Part shown: positions 1-7,471 of the stretch, piece by piece
Layout of the letters: every line of letters begins with the position of its first letter
How positions within the stretch are numbered: the first letter of the stretch is position 1
DNA from: DASQPR01 sp035713725
Lineage (GTDB): Bacteria > Actinomycetota > Actinomycetes > Mycobacteriales > Micromonosporaceae
Reading direction: 5' to 3'
DNA: 16,778 nucleotides
Assembly (NCBI GenBank): GCA_035713725.1
Contig: DASTMZ010000083.1
Span: 1 to 16,778, forward strand
The notes under the pieces: generated by a model
What the model was told of the DNA's origin: nothing
What the model saw: the letters and a program-made list of their open reading frames with translations, nothing else
The model's database searches: none
Program-made: the position numbers and the translations under genes

Positions 1-1
1 C

Positions 2-928
2 GTGCTCGTCGCCGACGGGCAGTGGCTCAAGTATTTCGCGCTCAAGGACGGCGCGAGGCGATTCCAACGCCGCCCGACCGACGTCGCCCCGCAGGCGATC
101 GGCTCGAACCACGGCCTCGTCCAGTTCCAGCGCGTGGTGCCAACGCCAAGCACCGTTTTCGTCGGTGCCGGCTCGGCGTTCTTCGGTATGAACCGTTCCG
201 GCAACCTCGCGCGCGCCGTCCAGGTCGGCGACCGGCTGTCCGACACGCCCGAGACGCCGACTGCGGCCAATGGTCAGTGGCTCGTTACCCAACAGGCTTC
301 GCAGCTGTTCTCGACAGTGAACATCTATCCGGTGGGGAGCAAGAACCCGGCCGGCACGGCCACGTACTCCCCGGAGGCGTACGGCGTCGACTCGTACGCG
401 GGCAAGCCGGTGCCGGCGCCGCCGGGCGACGATCCGGAGATCCCGATGGTCGAGGCGTGCCTCGTCGGCAACGTCATCGTCGCGCGGATCGGCCGCGACG
501 TTCGAGGATTCGTCCGCGGTGGGCCCTTCGGCCTCGATGGCAAGTGGCACGAGCCGGAACCCGGCGCGGTGCACGCGATGACTCCGATCGACGGATCCGT
601 GCTGGTCGCCTCGGACGTCGGGCTCAGCCGCTACGACGCGTTGGCCGGTACGCAGCAGTGGCGCCAGTCCACCGTGCCGGCGATCCGGCTCGCCGTGTCG
701 ACCCAGCCGAAGATGATCGTCGCAGCCACCATGGGTGGCGTGCTCGGTCGAAACACACACGGTGATCCGCTGTGGTCTGCCGTGCTGCCGCAGGACTTCC
801 TCGGCGCCGAACCGACCGGTATCACGATCAACCCGGCTCAGCGGGTTGCGTACGTGACGTTCCGGACCGCGAGCGCTACCGCCGCCGACGTCGTGGCGGT
901 CGCTTTGGACGCGAAGGCTCGTCGCTGA
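2..928 (+). CDS. probable PQQ-like beta-propeller protein, 5' end outside the window
   Basis: The frame is open from the first bases and ends at TGA 926-928, so this is the 3' part of a gene whose start probably lies upstream. About 308 residues are visible. They are rich in short beta-strand and turn patterns. Stretches such as LSRYDALAGTQQWRQ and LGRNTHGDPLWSAVLP resemble the Trp-containing blades of PQQ-like (BamB-type) beta-propellers, which are usually scaffolding or binding domains and not defined enzymes. No membrane segment or signal peptide is visible in this part, but the N-terminus is missing. The last 53 bp overlap the 3' end of the convergent asparagine-synthase-like gene. The family call rests on residue patterns only; the reading frame is more certain than the function. 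Confidence 0.6.
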   Translation: MLVADGQWLKYFALKDGARRFQRRPTDVAPQAIGSNHGLVQFQRVVPTPSTVFVGAGSAFFGMNRSGNLARAVQVGDRLSDTPETPTAANGQWLVTQQASQLFSTVNIYPVGSKNPAGTATYSPEAYGVDSYAGKPVPAPPGDDPEIPMVEACLVGNVIVARIGRDVRGFVRGGPFGLDGKWHEPEPGAVHAMTPIDGSVLVASDVGLSRYDALAGTQQWRQSTVPAIRLAVSTQPKMIVAATMGGVLGRNTHGDPLWSAVLPQDFLGAEPTGITINPAQRVAYVTFRTASATAADVVAVALDAKARR

Positions 929-2921
929 GCAACTCGGCACCCGCCGGACCGGCGGCGCGCAGCGGCGGCGCGGCGTCCACGACCGGCTCACGACGCGGGA
1001 TTGCCGGGTCGAGCGAGCGCTCCACGAACACCGCGTGCCACAGGCAGAACATCAGGACGGTCCAGACCTTGCGGCTGTTGTCGCGCTCGCCGCGGTGGTG
1101 CTCGTCGAGCAGACCGACCGCGTACGTCAGATCGAGCAGCTCCCGAGCGCCTGAGCCGGCGATGACGTCGCGCGCCCACTCGTACATGTCGCCGGCCAGC
1201 CAGACCCGGGTCGGCGTCGGGAAGCCGAGCTTGGGACGGTTGACGATCGATGGCGGTACGACGCCGTCCAGCGCACGCCGCATCGCGACCTTCGTGGCGA
1301 CCGAGTGCGCCGGCACCTTCAACTCGACGGGGATCGTCGCCGCCACGTCGAACACCTCCGGATCGAGGTAGGGCGACCGCAGTTCGAGTGAGTGCGCCGA
1401 CGCGATCCGGTCGGTCTTGACCAGGATGTCGCCGCGCAACCACGTGCAGACGTCGACGTACTGCATCTTCGTCACATCGTCGAGGTCGACCGCCTCCGCG
1501 TAGAGCGGCGCCGTGACGTCGGTGTACCGCACCGCCGAGTCGTACCGGCGCATCAAGGTTTGTTTGTCTTCTTCGCTGAAGATCCTTGCGTTGCCGTAAT
1601 AGCGCTCCTCCAACGGCGTGGTGCCGCGCTCCAGGAAGCTGCGGCCCTTCGTGCCCGGCGGCATCACTTGCGCGACCCGTCGCAGGCCGCGTTGCATCGA
1701 GTCAGGCAGCCCGGCAACCGCGGCGAGCGACAACGGTTCACGGTAGAGGCGGTACCCGCCGAACAGCTCGTCCGCGCCCTCACCGGAGAGCACCACTCGG
1801 ACGTGCTCCGCCGCGGTGCGCGCGAGGAAGTAGAGCGGGACGAGTGACGGATCGGCCACCGGATCGTCGAGGTACCAGACGATGCGCGGCAGCTCCGCCA
1901 TGACGTCCTGCGCCGTCACACGGGTGGGCAGCAGCCGGACACCGAGGTGGTAGGCGGTGTCTTCGGCGATGCCGACCTCCGAGTAGCCGTCGACGTCGAA
2001 GCCGACCGTGAACGTCGGGATCTCTGGGTTCACGTCGCGCGCGAACGCCACGATCGCGGTCGAGTCGATGCCGCTGGACAGGAACGCGCCGACCGGCACG
2101 TCGGCGCGCAGATGCGTGTGGACGCTGTCGCGCAACGTCTCGCGGATGCGGTCGTAAAGTTCCGCCGGGTCGTCGGCCGGCGTCGGCGTGAACCGCGGCT
2201 GGTAGTAGCGGCGGGTGGCGAATGTTCCGCCGGGCAGGTAGGAGAAGCTCTCGCCGGCACCGACCCGGGCGATCGCGGGATGCAGGGTGCCAGGCTCGGG
2301 TACGTACTGCAGCGTGAGGTAATACGACAGGTTCGCGGCGTCGACCACGTCCGGCGAGTCGGCGACGACGTCCGGCGGGTCGGCGATCTCGGCGACGAAC
2401 GGCAGCAACGCCTTCTTCTCGCTGGCGAGGTAGACCCCGTCGTCGGTACGCAGGTAGTGCAGCGGCTTCATGCCGAACCGGTCGCGCGCTCCCCACACCG
2501 TGCCGCGATGTGTGTCGAACAGTACGAACGCAAACGCGCCGCGCAGACGCATGACCGCGTTGTCGCCCCACTGGTGGTATGCGGCTGCGATCACCTCAGT
2601 GTCGCCGTCCGTGATGAACGTCGCGCCGTGTTCGGTGGACAGCTCGTCGCGAAGCTCCCGATAGTTGTAGATCGTGCCGTCGAAAACGATCACGTACCGA
2701 CCGGCCTCGTCGCCGGCCGCCGGATATTCCAACGGTTGCTGACTCGTCGAGCCGCCGATGACCGACAGGCGCGCGCAAGCGAGCACCACGGTCTCGGCGA
2801 CGACCGCCACCGTCGTCGCATCCGGCCCCCGATGCCACATCGTCGTCATCGCCGCGGCGACCGCGTCCCGCCGCTGGTGAGCGCCACCGCGCGCGCTGAT
2901 GAAGGCGAGCAGTCCGGACAT
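876..2921 (-). CDS. asnB: asparagine synthase-like protein (AsnB family) with altered glutaminase domain
   Basis: The 681-residue product has the two-domain layout of glutamine-hydrolysing asparagine synthase, which makes Asn from Asp, ATP and an ammonia source. The C-terminal ATP-pyrophosphatase domain looks intact: PPi-loop FLSSGIDST (Asp286), VVLSGEGADELFGGY, and WLRGDILVKTDR followed by HSLELRSPYLDPEVF. The N-terminal Ntn-hydrolase domain aligns well (WHRGPD, ARLSV with Arg51, TDGDTEV with Asp107), but the expected Met-Cys-Gly start reads Met-Ser-Gly and the FNGEIYN motif reads FDGTIYN (Asp81, Thr83). I chose the ATG at 2919-2921 because homologues begin there; an in-frame ATG three codons upstream (2930) is the alternative. 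Neither start has a strong ribosome binding site. The protein ends in an extra tail of about 35 residues finishing with RPKRPPRRRRR, partly encoded antisense to the neighbouring gene. It may be an ammonia-dependent synthase or an amide/amidation enzyme with another substrate. Confidence 0.93.
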   Translation of the reverse strand: MSGLLAFISARGGAHQRRDAVAAAMTTMWHRGPDATTVAVVAETVVLACARLSVIGGSTSQQPLEYPAAGDEAGRYVIVFDGTIYNYRELRDELSTEHGATFITDGDTEVIAAAYHQWGDNAVMRLRGAFAFVLFDTHRGTVWGARDRFGMKPLHYLRTDDGVYLASEKKALLPFVAEIADPPDVVADSPDVVDAANLSYYLTLQYVPEPGTLHPAIARVGAGESFSYLPGGTFATRRYYQPRFTPTPADDPAELYDRIRETLRDSVHTHLRADVPVGAFLSSGIDSTAIVAFARDVNPEIPTFTVGFDVDGYSEVGIAEDTAYHLGVRLLPTRVTAQDVMAELPRIVWYLDDPVADPSLVPLYFLARTAAEHVRVVLSGEGADELFGGYRLYREPLSLAAVAGLPDSMQRGLRRVAQVMPPGTKGRSFLERGTTPLEERYYGNARIFSEEDKQTLMRRYDSAVRYTDVTAPLYAEAVDLDDVTKMQYVDVCTWLRGDILVKTDRIASAHSLELRSPYLDPEVFDVAATIPVELKVPAHSVATKVAMRRALDGVVPPSIVNRPKLGFPTPTRVWLAGDMYEWARDVIAGSGARELLDLTYAVGLLDEHHRGERDNSRKVWTVLMFCLWHAVFVERSLDPAIPRREPVVDAAPPLRAAGPAGAELLSDEPSRPKRPPRRRRR

Positions 2922-3005
2922 GGCCGTCATCTTGTCACGGGGTACGGTCGTCGTCGTGGCACCGCCGGAGTCCAGGGACCCCCGTCACAACACCGAAACC
3001 TGAGC

Positions 3006-3011
3006 AGGGAG
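3006..3011 (+). promoter_or_regulatory. ribosome binding site of the Xaa-Pro aminopeptidase gene
   Basis: AGGGAG lies 5 bp before the ATG at 3017-3019 and fixes that start. The 86-95 bp between this gene and the divergent asnB-like gene must hold both promoters, but I see no convincing -35/-10 pair there. Confidence 0.6.
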
Positions 3012-3016
3012 CGACC

Positions 3017-4492
3017 ATGACGTCACAGCCGACCGAACCGGGCACCCCGACGACTACCGGCGCACAGGCGCACGATCCCGACTACCCCGAGCGGCTGCTC
3101 GACTTCATGCGTACCGGCTGGACCGACGCGACGCTCGACGTGACACCGTCAGCGGCCGCTCCGAACTACGCGGCACGTCGGGCGGCGGTGTCCGCCGCGT
3201 TCGCCGGCCTCACCGTGGTGATTCCGTCGGGCCACGAGCGGGTACGGGCAAATGACACGTACTACCCATTCCGGCCGGGTAGCGACCTCTACTACCTGAC
3301 CGGCGAGCACGATCCCGAGGCGGTGCTCGTCCTGCAGCCCACCGGTAGCTCGGGCCACGACGCCACGCTTTACGTACGGCCACGGTCGCCGCGTGACACC
3401 GACGAGTTCTTCCGCGACCGCGGGTACGGCGAGCTCTGGATCGGGCGGCGGCACACGCTCGGCGAGAAGTCCGCGGAGCTCGGTGTCGCGACCGCGCCAC
3501 TGTCAGAGCTGCCCGATGTGCTCGCCAACTGCGCGCCGGCACGGACCCGCACAGTCCGCGGCGTCGACGCGACGGTGGACGCCGCGGTCGCGCTCTACGG
3601 TGACGGCGCCGGCGATCGGGAGCTGGCGAGCACGCTCGCCGAGCTGCGCTTGCCGAAGGACCCGTGGGAGATCGCGCAGCTGCAGGACGCGATCGACGCG
3701 ACGGTCCGCGGTTTCGAGGATGTGGCGCGCGTGCTGCCGTCCGACCGGCCGGTGGCGGAGCGTCTGCTGGACGGTGTGTTCGGACTGCGCGCACGGCATG
3801 ACGGCAACACCGTCGGCTACTCCGCGATCGTCGGCGGGGGCGCGCACGCGACGATCCTGCACTGGACGCGCAACACCGGGCACACCCGCCCGGGCGACCT
3901 CCTGCTGATGGACATGGGAGTGGAGAACCGCGAGCTCTACACCGCCGACGTGACGCGGACGCTGCCGGTCAACGGCACGTTCAGCGCATTGCAGCGCGAG
4001 GTCTACGACATCGTGTACGCGTCGCAGCAGGCCGGCATCGATCTCATCAAGCCGGGCGTCGAGTTCAAGGACATCCACGAGACGTGCATGCGAGTGCTCG
4101 CCGGCGGGCTGTCGGACCTCGGCCTGCTGCCGGTCGGCGTGGACGAGGCGATGGATCCGGAGTCACAGGTCTACCGTCGCTGGACGCTGCACGGCTTCGG
4201 CCACATGCTCGGCCTCGACGTGCACGACTGTGCGAACGCCCGCCACGAGACCTACCGCGGCGGCGCGATCGGCGAGAACTACGTGCTCACCGTCGAGCCC
4301 GGCCTCTACTTCCAGCCAGAGGACGACCTCGTGCCGGCGGAGCTTCGCGGCATCGGCATCCGCATCGAGGACGACGTGTTGGTCACGTCGGCCGGTGCGC
4401 AGGTGATGTCCGACGGCCTGCCGCGCCATCCGGCCGACGTCGAGTCGTGGCTCGCCGCGCAGCGCGCCGCCGGACCTCGTCTGCCCGGCTGA
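3017..4492 (+). CDS. pepP: Xaa-Pro aminopeptidase (M24B metallopeptidase)
   Basis: The 491-residue product is a cytoplasmic aminopeptidase of the PepP family, which removes the N-terminal residue from peptides whose second residue is proline. Residues about 45-190 form the aminopeptidase-P N-terminal domain (TYYPFRPGSDLYYLTG, ATLYVRPRSPRDTDEFF). Residues about 215-475 form the pita-bread catalytic domain. All five dinuclear-metal ligands are present: Asp299 in LLMDMGVE, Asp311 in YTADVTRT, His396 in HGFGHMLGLDVHD, Glu427 in TVEPGLYF and Glu451 in IRIEDDVLVT. The two Asp ligands are 12 residues apart, one more than in E. coli PepP. The N-terminal 25 residues are a polar, Thr/Pro-rich extension with no signal peptide. 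An AGGGAG ribosome site supports the start. The gene appears monocistronic, with hairpins about 45-100 bp after the stop. Confidence 0.96.
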   Translation: MTSQPTEPGTPTTTGAQAHDPDYPERLLDFMRTGWTDATLDVTPSAAAPNYAARRAAVSAAFAGLTVVIPSGHERVRANDTYYPFRPGSDLYYLTGEHDPEAVLVLQPTGSSGHDATLYVRPRSPRDTDEFFRDRGYGELWIGRRHTLGEKSAELGVATAPLSELPDVLANCAPARTRTVRGVDATVDAAVALYGDGAGDRELASTLAELRLPKDPWEIAQLQDAIDATVRGFEDVARVLPSDRPVAERLLDGVFGLRARHDGNTVGYSAIVGGGAHATILHWTRNTGHTRPGDLLLMDMGVENRELYTADVTRTLPVNGTFSALQREVYDIVYASQQAGIDLIKPGVEFKDIHETCMRVLAGGLSDLGLLPVGVDEAMDPESQVYRRWTLHGFGHMLGLDVHDCANARHETYRGGAIGENYVLTVEPGLYFQPEDDLVPAELRGIGIRIEDDVLVTSAGAQVMSDGLPRHPADVESWLAAQRAAGPRLPG

Positions 4493-4535
4493 GCGCGCAC
4501 CGCCGTTTGCACTGTCCATTCTCGACACTGATCGT

Positions 4536-4571
4536 CTCGAGGGCCTTACCCATACGGATGCGGCCCTCGAG
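4536..4571. terminator. hairpin downstream of pepP, possible terminator
   Basis: A perfect 10-bp inverted repeat, CTCGAGGGCC (4536-4545) and GGCCCTCGAG (4562-4571), encloses a 16-nt loop. It begins 44 bp after the pepP stop and ends next to the stop of a possible small minus-strand ORF, so it could work in both directions. There is no T-tract, which is common for actinobacterial terminator-like hairpins. Confidence 0.5.
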
Positions 4572-4573
4572 CG

Positions 4574-4595
4574 CGTCACCGTTCGGGTGGTGACG
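4574..4595. terminator. second hairpin downstream of pepP
   Basis: CGTCACC (4574-4580) and GGTGACG (4589-4595) are perfectly complementary across an 8-nt loop and are followed on the + strand by TTGTC. It sits 3 bp beyond the first hairpin, forming a tandem structure. It may be a terminator or merely part of a possible minus-strand small ORF that it overlaps. Confidence 0.4.
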
Positions 4596-4744
4596 TTGTC
4601 GGATCGGCGACACTGACCCGCAAACGCGACGGATTGTCCCGCACGATCGGCGCGGGTGATTCACGCTCGTACGTCATCCGGCTCGAGCCACGGCTCGGGC
4701 TGGTGGATGGCGTACCACTCGCGCGAAGGGTCTTGGTGTGGCAT
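4576..4744 (-). other. possible small minus-strand ORFs between pepP and lemA
   Basis: Two short ORFs overlap here. One runs from ATG 4744 to TGA 4661 (27 codons, beginning MPHQDPSREWYAIHQPEP); an in-frame ATG at 4759 could extend it. The other runs from ATG 4677 to TGA 4576 (33 codons, beginning MTYERESPAPIVRDNPSR). They overlap by 17 bp in different frames. Their composition (Trp, Tyr, acidic and basic residues mixed, mostly GC third positions) looks more protein-like than the + strand frame through the same bases. Neither has a clear ribosome site. They could be one small gene interrupted by a frameshift, two tiny genes, or chance in high-GC DNA. Apart from these and the two hairpins I see nothing in the 4493-4742 gap. 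Confidence 0.25.
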
Positions 4745-5384
4745 GACGGGACAGGGCATCACGGGACAGGGCGTGGCAGAACGTGTCACGGCGGCGACCG
4801 CGCACGGCGGGTTCGCCGCGCTCGGTCTCATCATCGGTGGACTGGTCTGTCTCGTTCTCGTGTTGCTCGGCCTGTGGGCGCTGATGACTTACAACCGGCT
4901 GATCCGACAGCGCAACCAGGTGCAGGCATCATGGGCCCAGATCGACGTGCAGCTCAAGCGCCGCTACGACTTGATACCGAACCTGGTCGAGACGGTGCGC
5001 GGCTATGCCGACCACGAGCGCAGCACGCTTGACGCGGTGGTGCAGGCGCGCAACTCCGCGATCAGCGCCGCGAACGCCGCACCGGCGACGCGCGCCGAGG
5101 CGGAGAACGCATTGACGCAAACGCTCGGTCGTCTCTTCGCGCTCGCCGAGGCCTACCCGAACTTGAAGGCGAGCGAGAACTTCCTCGGCCTGCAAAGCGA
5201 ACTTGCCGGCACCGAGGACAAGATCGCCTACGCGCGGCAGTTCTACAACAGCGCCGTGCAGACGTTCAACACCTCGATCCAGTCCGTGCCGACGAACATC
5301 GTCGCCGGCATGGGTGGCTTCCGCGTGGAGACGTTGTTCGAGGCCGCCGGCGCCGAACGTGGCCCGGTGCAGGTGCGCTTCTAG
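4743..5384 (+). CDS. lemA: LemA family membrane-anchored protein
   Basis: The product (213 residues from this start) has one N-terminal transmembrane helix (about residues 18-46, GFAALGLIIGGLVCLVLVLLG) followed by the LemA signature: TYNRLIRQRNQVQASWAQID, LKRRYDLIPNLVETVRGYA, then YPNLKASENFLGLQSEL and FYNSAVQTFNTSIQSVPTNI. LemA proteins are single-pass proteins with a long helical bundle outside the membrane; their molecular role is poorly defined. The start is uncertain. ATG 4743 has only a GAAGGG 12 bp upstream, and GTG 4773 is an alternative that still leaves a short tail before the membrane helix. The frame is open further upstream, but that extension does not resemble LemA. The stop is 17 bp before the DUF2207-like gene, the usual LemA partner, so the two are probably co-transcribed. 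Confidence 0.9.
   Translation: MTGQGITGQGVAERVTAATAHGGFAALGLIIGGLVCLVLVLLGLWALMTYNRLIRQRNQVQASWAQIDVQLKRRYDLIPNLVETVRGYADHERSTLDAVVQARNSAISAANAAPATRAEAENALTQTLGRLFALAEAYPNLKASENFLGLQSELAGTEDKIAYARQFYNSAVQTFNTSIQSVPTNIVAGMGGFRVETLFEAAGAERGPVQVRF
4746..4772 (+). repeat. 12-bp tandem-type direct repeat at the lemA 5' end
   Basis: ACGGGACAGGGC occurs at 4746-4757 and again at 4761-4772 (15-bp period). If ATG 4743 is used it encodes a duplicated TGQG. It makes the choice between the ATG at 4743 and the GTG at 4773 harder, since each candidate start is adjacent to one copy. Confidence 0.7.
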
Positions 5385-5401
5385 CCGCCGGCCGGTCGTC
5401 G

Positions 5402-7357
5402 ATGACCGCCTCCGACATCGCCGCCTACGCGTTGGTCGCGGCACCCGCCGCCGCCTGGTTCGGCGCGTACGGTCTCGCACTGGCCGCCACGCGGCCGTAC
5501 CTGCCCGATGCCGCACCGGCCACCGAGGACCTCGGCAGCGAGCCCCCGGCCGTGGTGAGCCTGCTGGTCAACCGATGGGAGATCACCGAGGACGCGGCCG
5601 AGTCGACGCTCCTCGACCTCGCGGCACGGCACATCCTCGAGTTCCGTCAGCCCGCGAACGACCCGATGCAGACCACGATCCACGTACGCGACCCAAATCC
5701 GAGCGGGCTCAACGCGTACGAGCAACGGGTGTTCGACCGCGTGAGCCTGTTGGCGAAGGGCGGCATCGTGCCGCTCACCGCGTTGACGTTCCGCGATGCC
5801 AAGCAAGCCGGCACGTGGGCGAAGCGGTTGACGGTCGAGGTGATCGCCGATGCGCGATCGCACGGGCTGTCCCGCCGACGTTTCGGACCGCACGTAGTGA
5901 GCCTCCTGACCGCCGCGTCAGCGGTGGCCGCGATCGGCATCGCGCTTGCGGCGGCGTACGCGTTCGACCGCCGTACGGGCGGCACGTCGATGTCGGGCAG
6001 CACGGTGCTGTGGATCGGCGTGGTGTCGTTCAGTGTGCTGACGAGCGTCGCGGGCCGGCCGCACGGCGAACGAGACACACCAGCCGGCCGCGAGGTCGCG
6101 GCGCGCTGGCTCGGCGTGCGAGCCTGGCTGCGCGGCCACGAGGCGTTCGCCGATCTGCCGCCGGCCGCGGTGACCGTGTGGGACCGGTATCTGAGCTATG
6201 GCGCGGCGGTCGGTGCCACGCGCGTGTCGAGTGCCGTCATCGATCTCGGCATGGGCAACCGGCGTAGCGTGTGGTCGTCCTACACCGGACCGGGCGCAAC
6301 GCCGTCGTGGCACCGGGTGCGCGTGCGCTACCCGCGATTCTGGCCCCGGTATGGCAAGACGGCGCCGCGTCTGGTAGCGCGTGCTCTGCTCGCCGCGGTT
6401 GCCGGCGTGCTGTTGATCCGTTACTGGTACCACGCCGTCGACTCGGTGTTCACGGACGTGGCGCCGAAGTCGGCCGCGGCGTCGTACGCCACCCTCATCA
6501 AGTCCGTCGGGCTGCTGCTCGGGATCGTGCTGCTGGCGTACGGCATCTACGCGTTCGTCCGTACCGTCATCGACCTCGCGGCACCTCGGACCGTGACCGG
6601 CGAGGTGGTCTGGCAAGAGGCCTGGCGGCGCACCGGAACCGGCGACAGCACGACTCCGTCTCGGTACTACCTCGCGGTGGATGACGGGACCGGAGACGCG
6701 ACGCGGGCCTGGGCGTTGCCGATCACGATGTCGCGGCGGTGCAACAACACCGACGTCATCACCATGACCGTACGGCCGTGGTCGCGCCGCGTCGTCCAAG
6801 CCAGCGTGGTCACCCGGGGCGCGCCGGCTCAGCTTGTCGCGGCCGATCCGGTGGCCACATCGGGCAGTGTCGAGGACATGATCGCCACCGCGATGGGCAT
6901 CCCATCGGCGCGGTCGGCCACCACCGGTGCCGGCATGTTCGCGAGCCTCGTCTCCAGCATCGTGACGCCGAGCGGTCCGCTGCTCACCGTTGACGAGGTT
7001 GGGGCGGCGCTCGGCGTACCCGTCTCGTTGCCGGACCGCCCCCGCCACGACGGTCCGGCGCCGGTGGAAATCAACGAGTTCACCGGGCCGGACGGCGACG
7101 TGGTTCTGACGATCATGCACAGCGGCGGCATGATCGCGCGGATGGCGATGCGCCGCGACAGCCGGCACAGCGAGGCGATCAGCGGGGTTGGCGACGAGGC
7201 GCGCGGCGGTCGCGGCTGGATTGCCGCGCGGCGCGGCGACGACGTCCTCCTGCTGCGGCTCGGTCGTCGCATGTCGGCGATCCCGCCGACCAACCTCGCG
7301 CACCTCGCATCCGTCGCCGTGAGCCGGCTCCCGTCGAACGTCGCGCCGACCGGCTGA
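5402..7357 (+). CDS. DUF2207-like multi-pass membrane protein, LemA partner
   Basis: The 651-residue product follows lemA by 17 bp. Predicted membrane segments are at about 5-30, 165-188, 202-218, 324-345 and 365-390. The soluble stretch between the first two (PPAVVSLLVNRWEITEDAAE, LLDLAARHILEF, NAYEQRVFDRV) and the stretch after the third (WLGVRAWLRGHEAF, YLSYGAAVGATR) resemble the cytoplasmic part of DUF2207 proteins, often found next to lemA. The usual N-terminal signal peptide and external domain are absent. Residues about 391-651 form an additional soluble region: a beta-rich part around GEVVWQEAW and LPITMSRRCNNTDVI, then a part starting LLTVDEVGAALGVPV that I cannot assign. No ribosome site precedes ATG 5402, so translation may be coupled to lemA. 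The function is unknown; a membrane-stress or envelope role is only an inference from LemA pairing. Confidence 0.8.
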   Translation: MTASDIAAYALVAAPAAAWFGAYGLALAATRPYLPDAAPATEDLGSEPPAVVSLLVNRWEITEDAAESTLLDLAARHILEFRQPANDPMQTTIHVRDPNPSGLNAYEQRVFDRVSLLAKGGIVPLTALTFRDAKQAGTWAKRLTVEVIADARSHGLSRRRFGPHVVSLLTAASAVAAIGIALAAAYAFDRRTGGTSMSGSTVLWIGVVSFSVLTSVAGRPHGERDTPAGREVAARWLGVRAWLRGHEAFADLPPAAVTVWDRYLSYGAAVGATRVSSAVIDLGMGNRRSVWSSYTGPGATPSWHRVRVRYPRFWPRYGKTAPRLVARALLAAVAGVLLIRYWYHAVDSVFTDVAPKSAAASYATLIKSVGLLLGIVLLAYGIYAFVRTVIDLAAPRTVTGEVVWQEAWRRTGTGDSTTPSRYYLAVDDGTGDATRAWALPITMSRRCNNTDVITMTVRPWSRRVVQASVVTRGAPAQLVAADPVATSGSVEDMIATAMGIPSARSATTGAGMFASLVSSIVTPSGPLLTVDEVGAALGVPVSLPDRPRHDGPAPVEINEFTGPDGDVVLTIMHSGGMIARMAMRRDSRHSEAISGVGDEARGGRGWIAARRGDDVLLLRLGRRMSAIPPTNLAHLASVAVSRLPSNVAPTG

Positions 7358-7460
7358 CGGCCGCCATTCGCCGTGACCCACCCGGGTGCGCCGCCTCCCG
7401 GCGAACCTCGCGCCGATCGGCCGCCCGCGCCCGCCTCGATAAGCTTCCGGCAACAACCTC

Positions 7461-7467
7461 GAGGAGG
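7461..7467 (+). promoter_or_regulatory. ribosome binding site deciding the methyltransferase start
   Basis: GAGGAGG sits 4 bp upstream of ATG 7472 and is the best Shine-Dalgarno match in the window. It argues against the longer open frame beginning at GTG 7373. Confidence 0.75.
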
Positions 7468-7471
7468 TGTG

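Noticed and set aside
1947..3020. 357-codon + strand frame opposite the asnB-like gene
   Set aside because: Antisense to strongly conserved asparagine-synthase motifs; no independent family signal.
5918..7456. 512-codon minus-strand frame opposite the DUF2207-like gene
   Set aside because: Its composition (Arg/His-rich, no motifs) indicates an antisense shadow; the + strand frame has membrane segments and family-like motifs.
7373..7471. 33-codon N-terminal extension of the methyltransferase from GTG 7373
   Set aside because: Pro/Arg-rich, no ribosome site at 7373, and a strong GAGGAGG directs initiation at ATG 7472.
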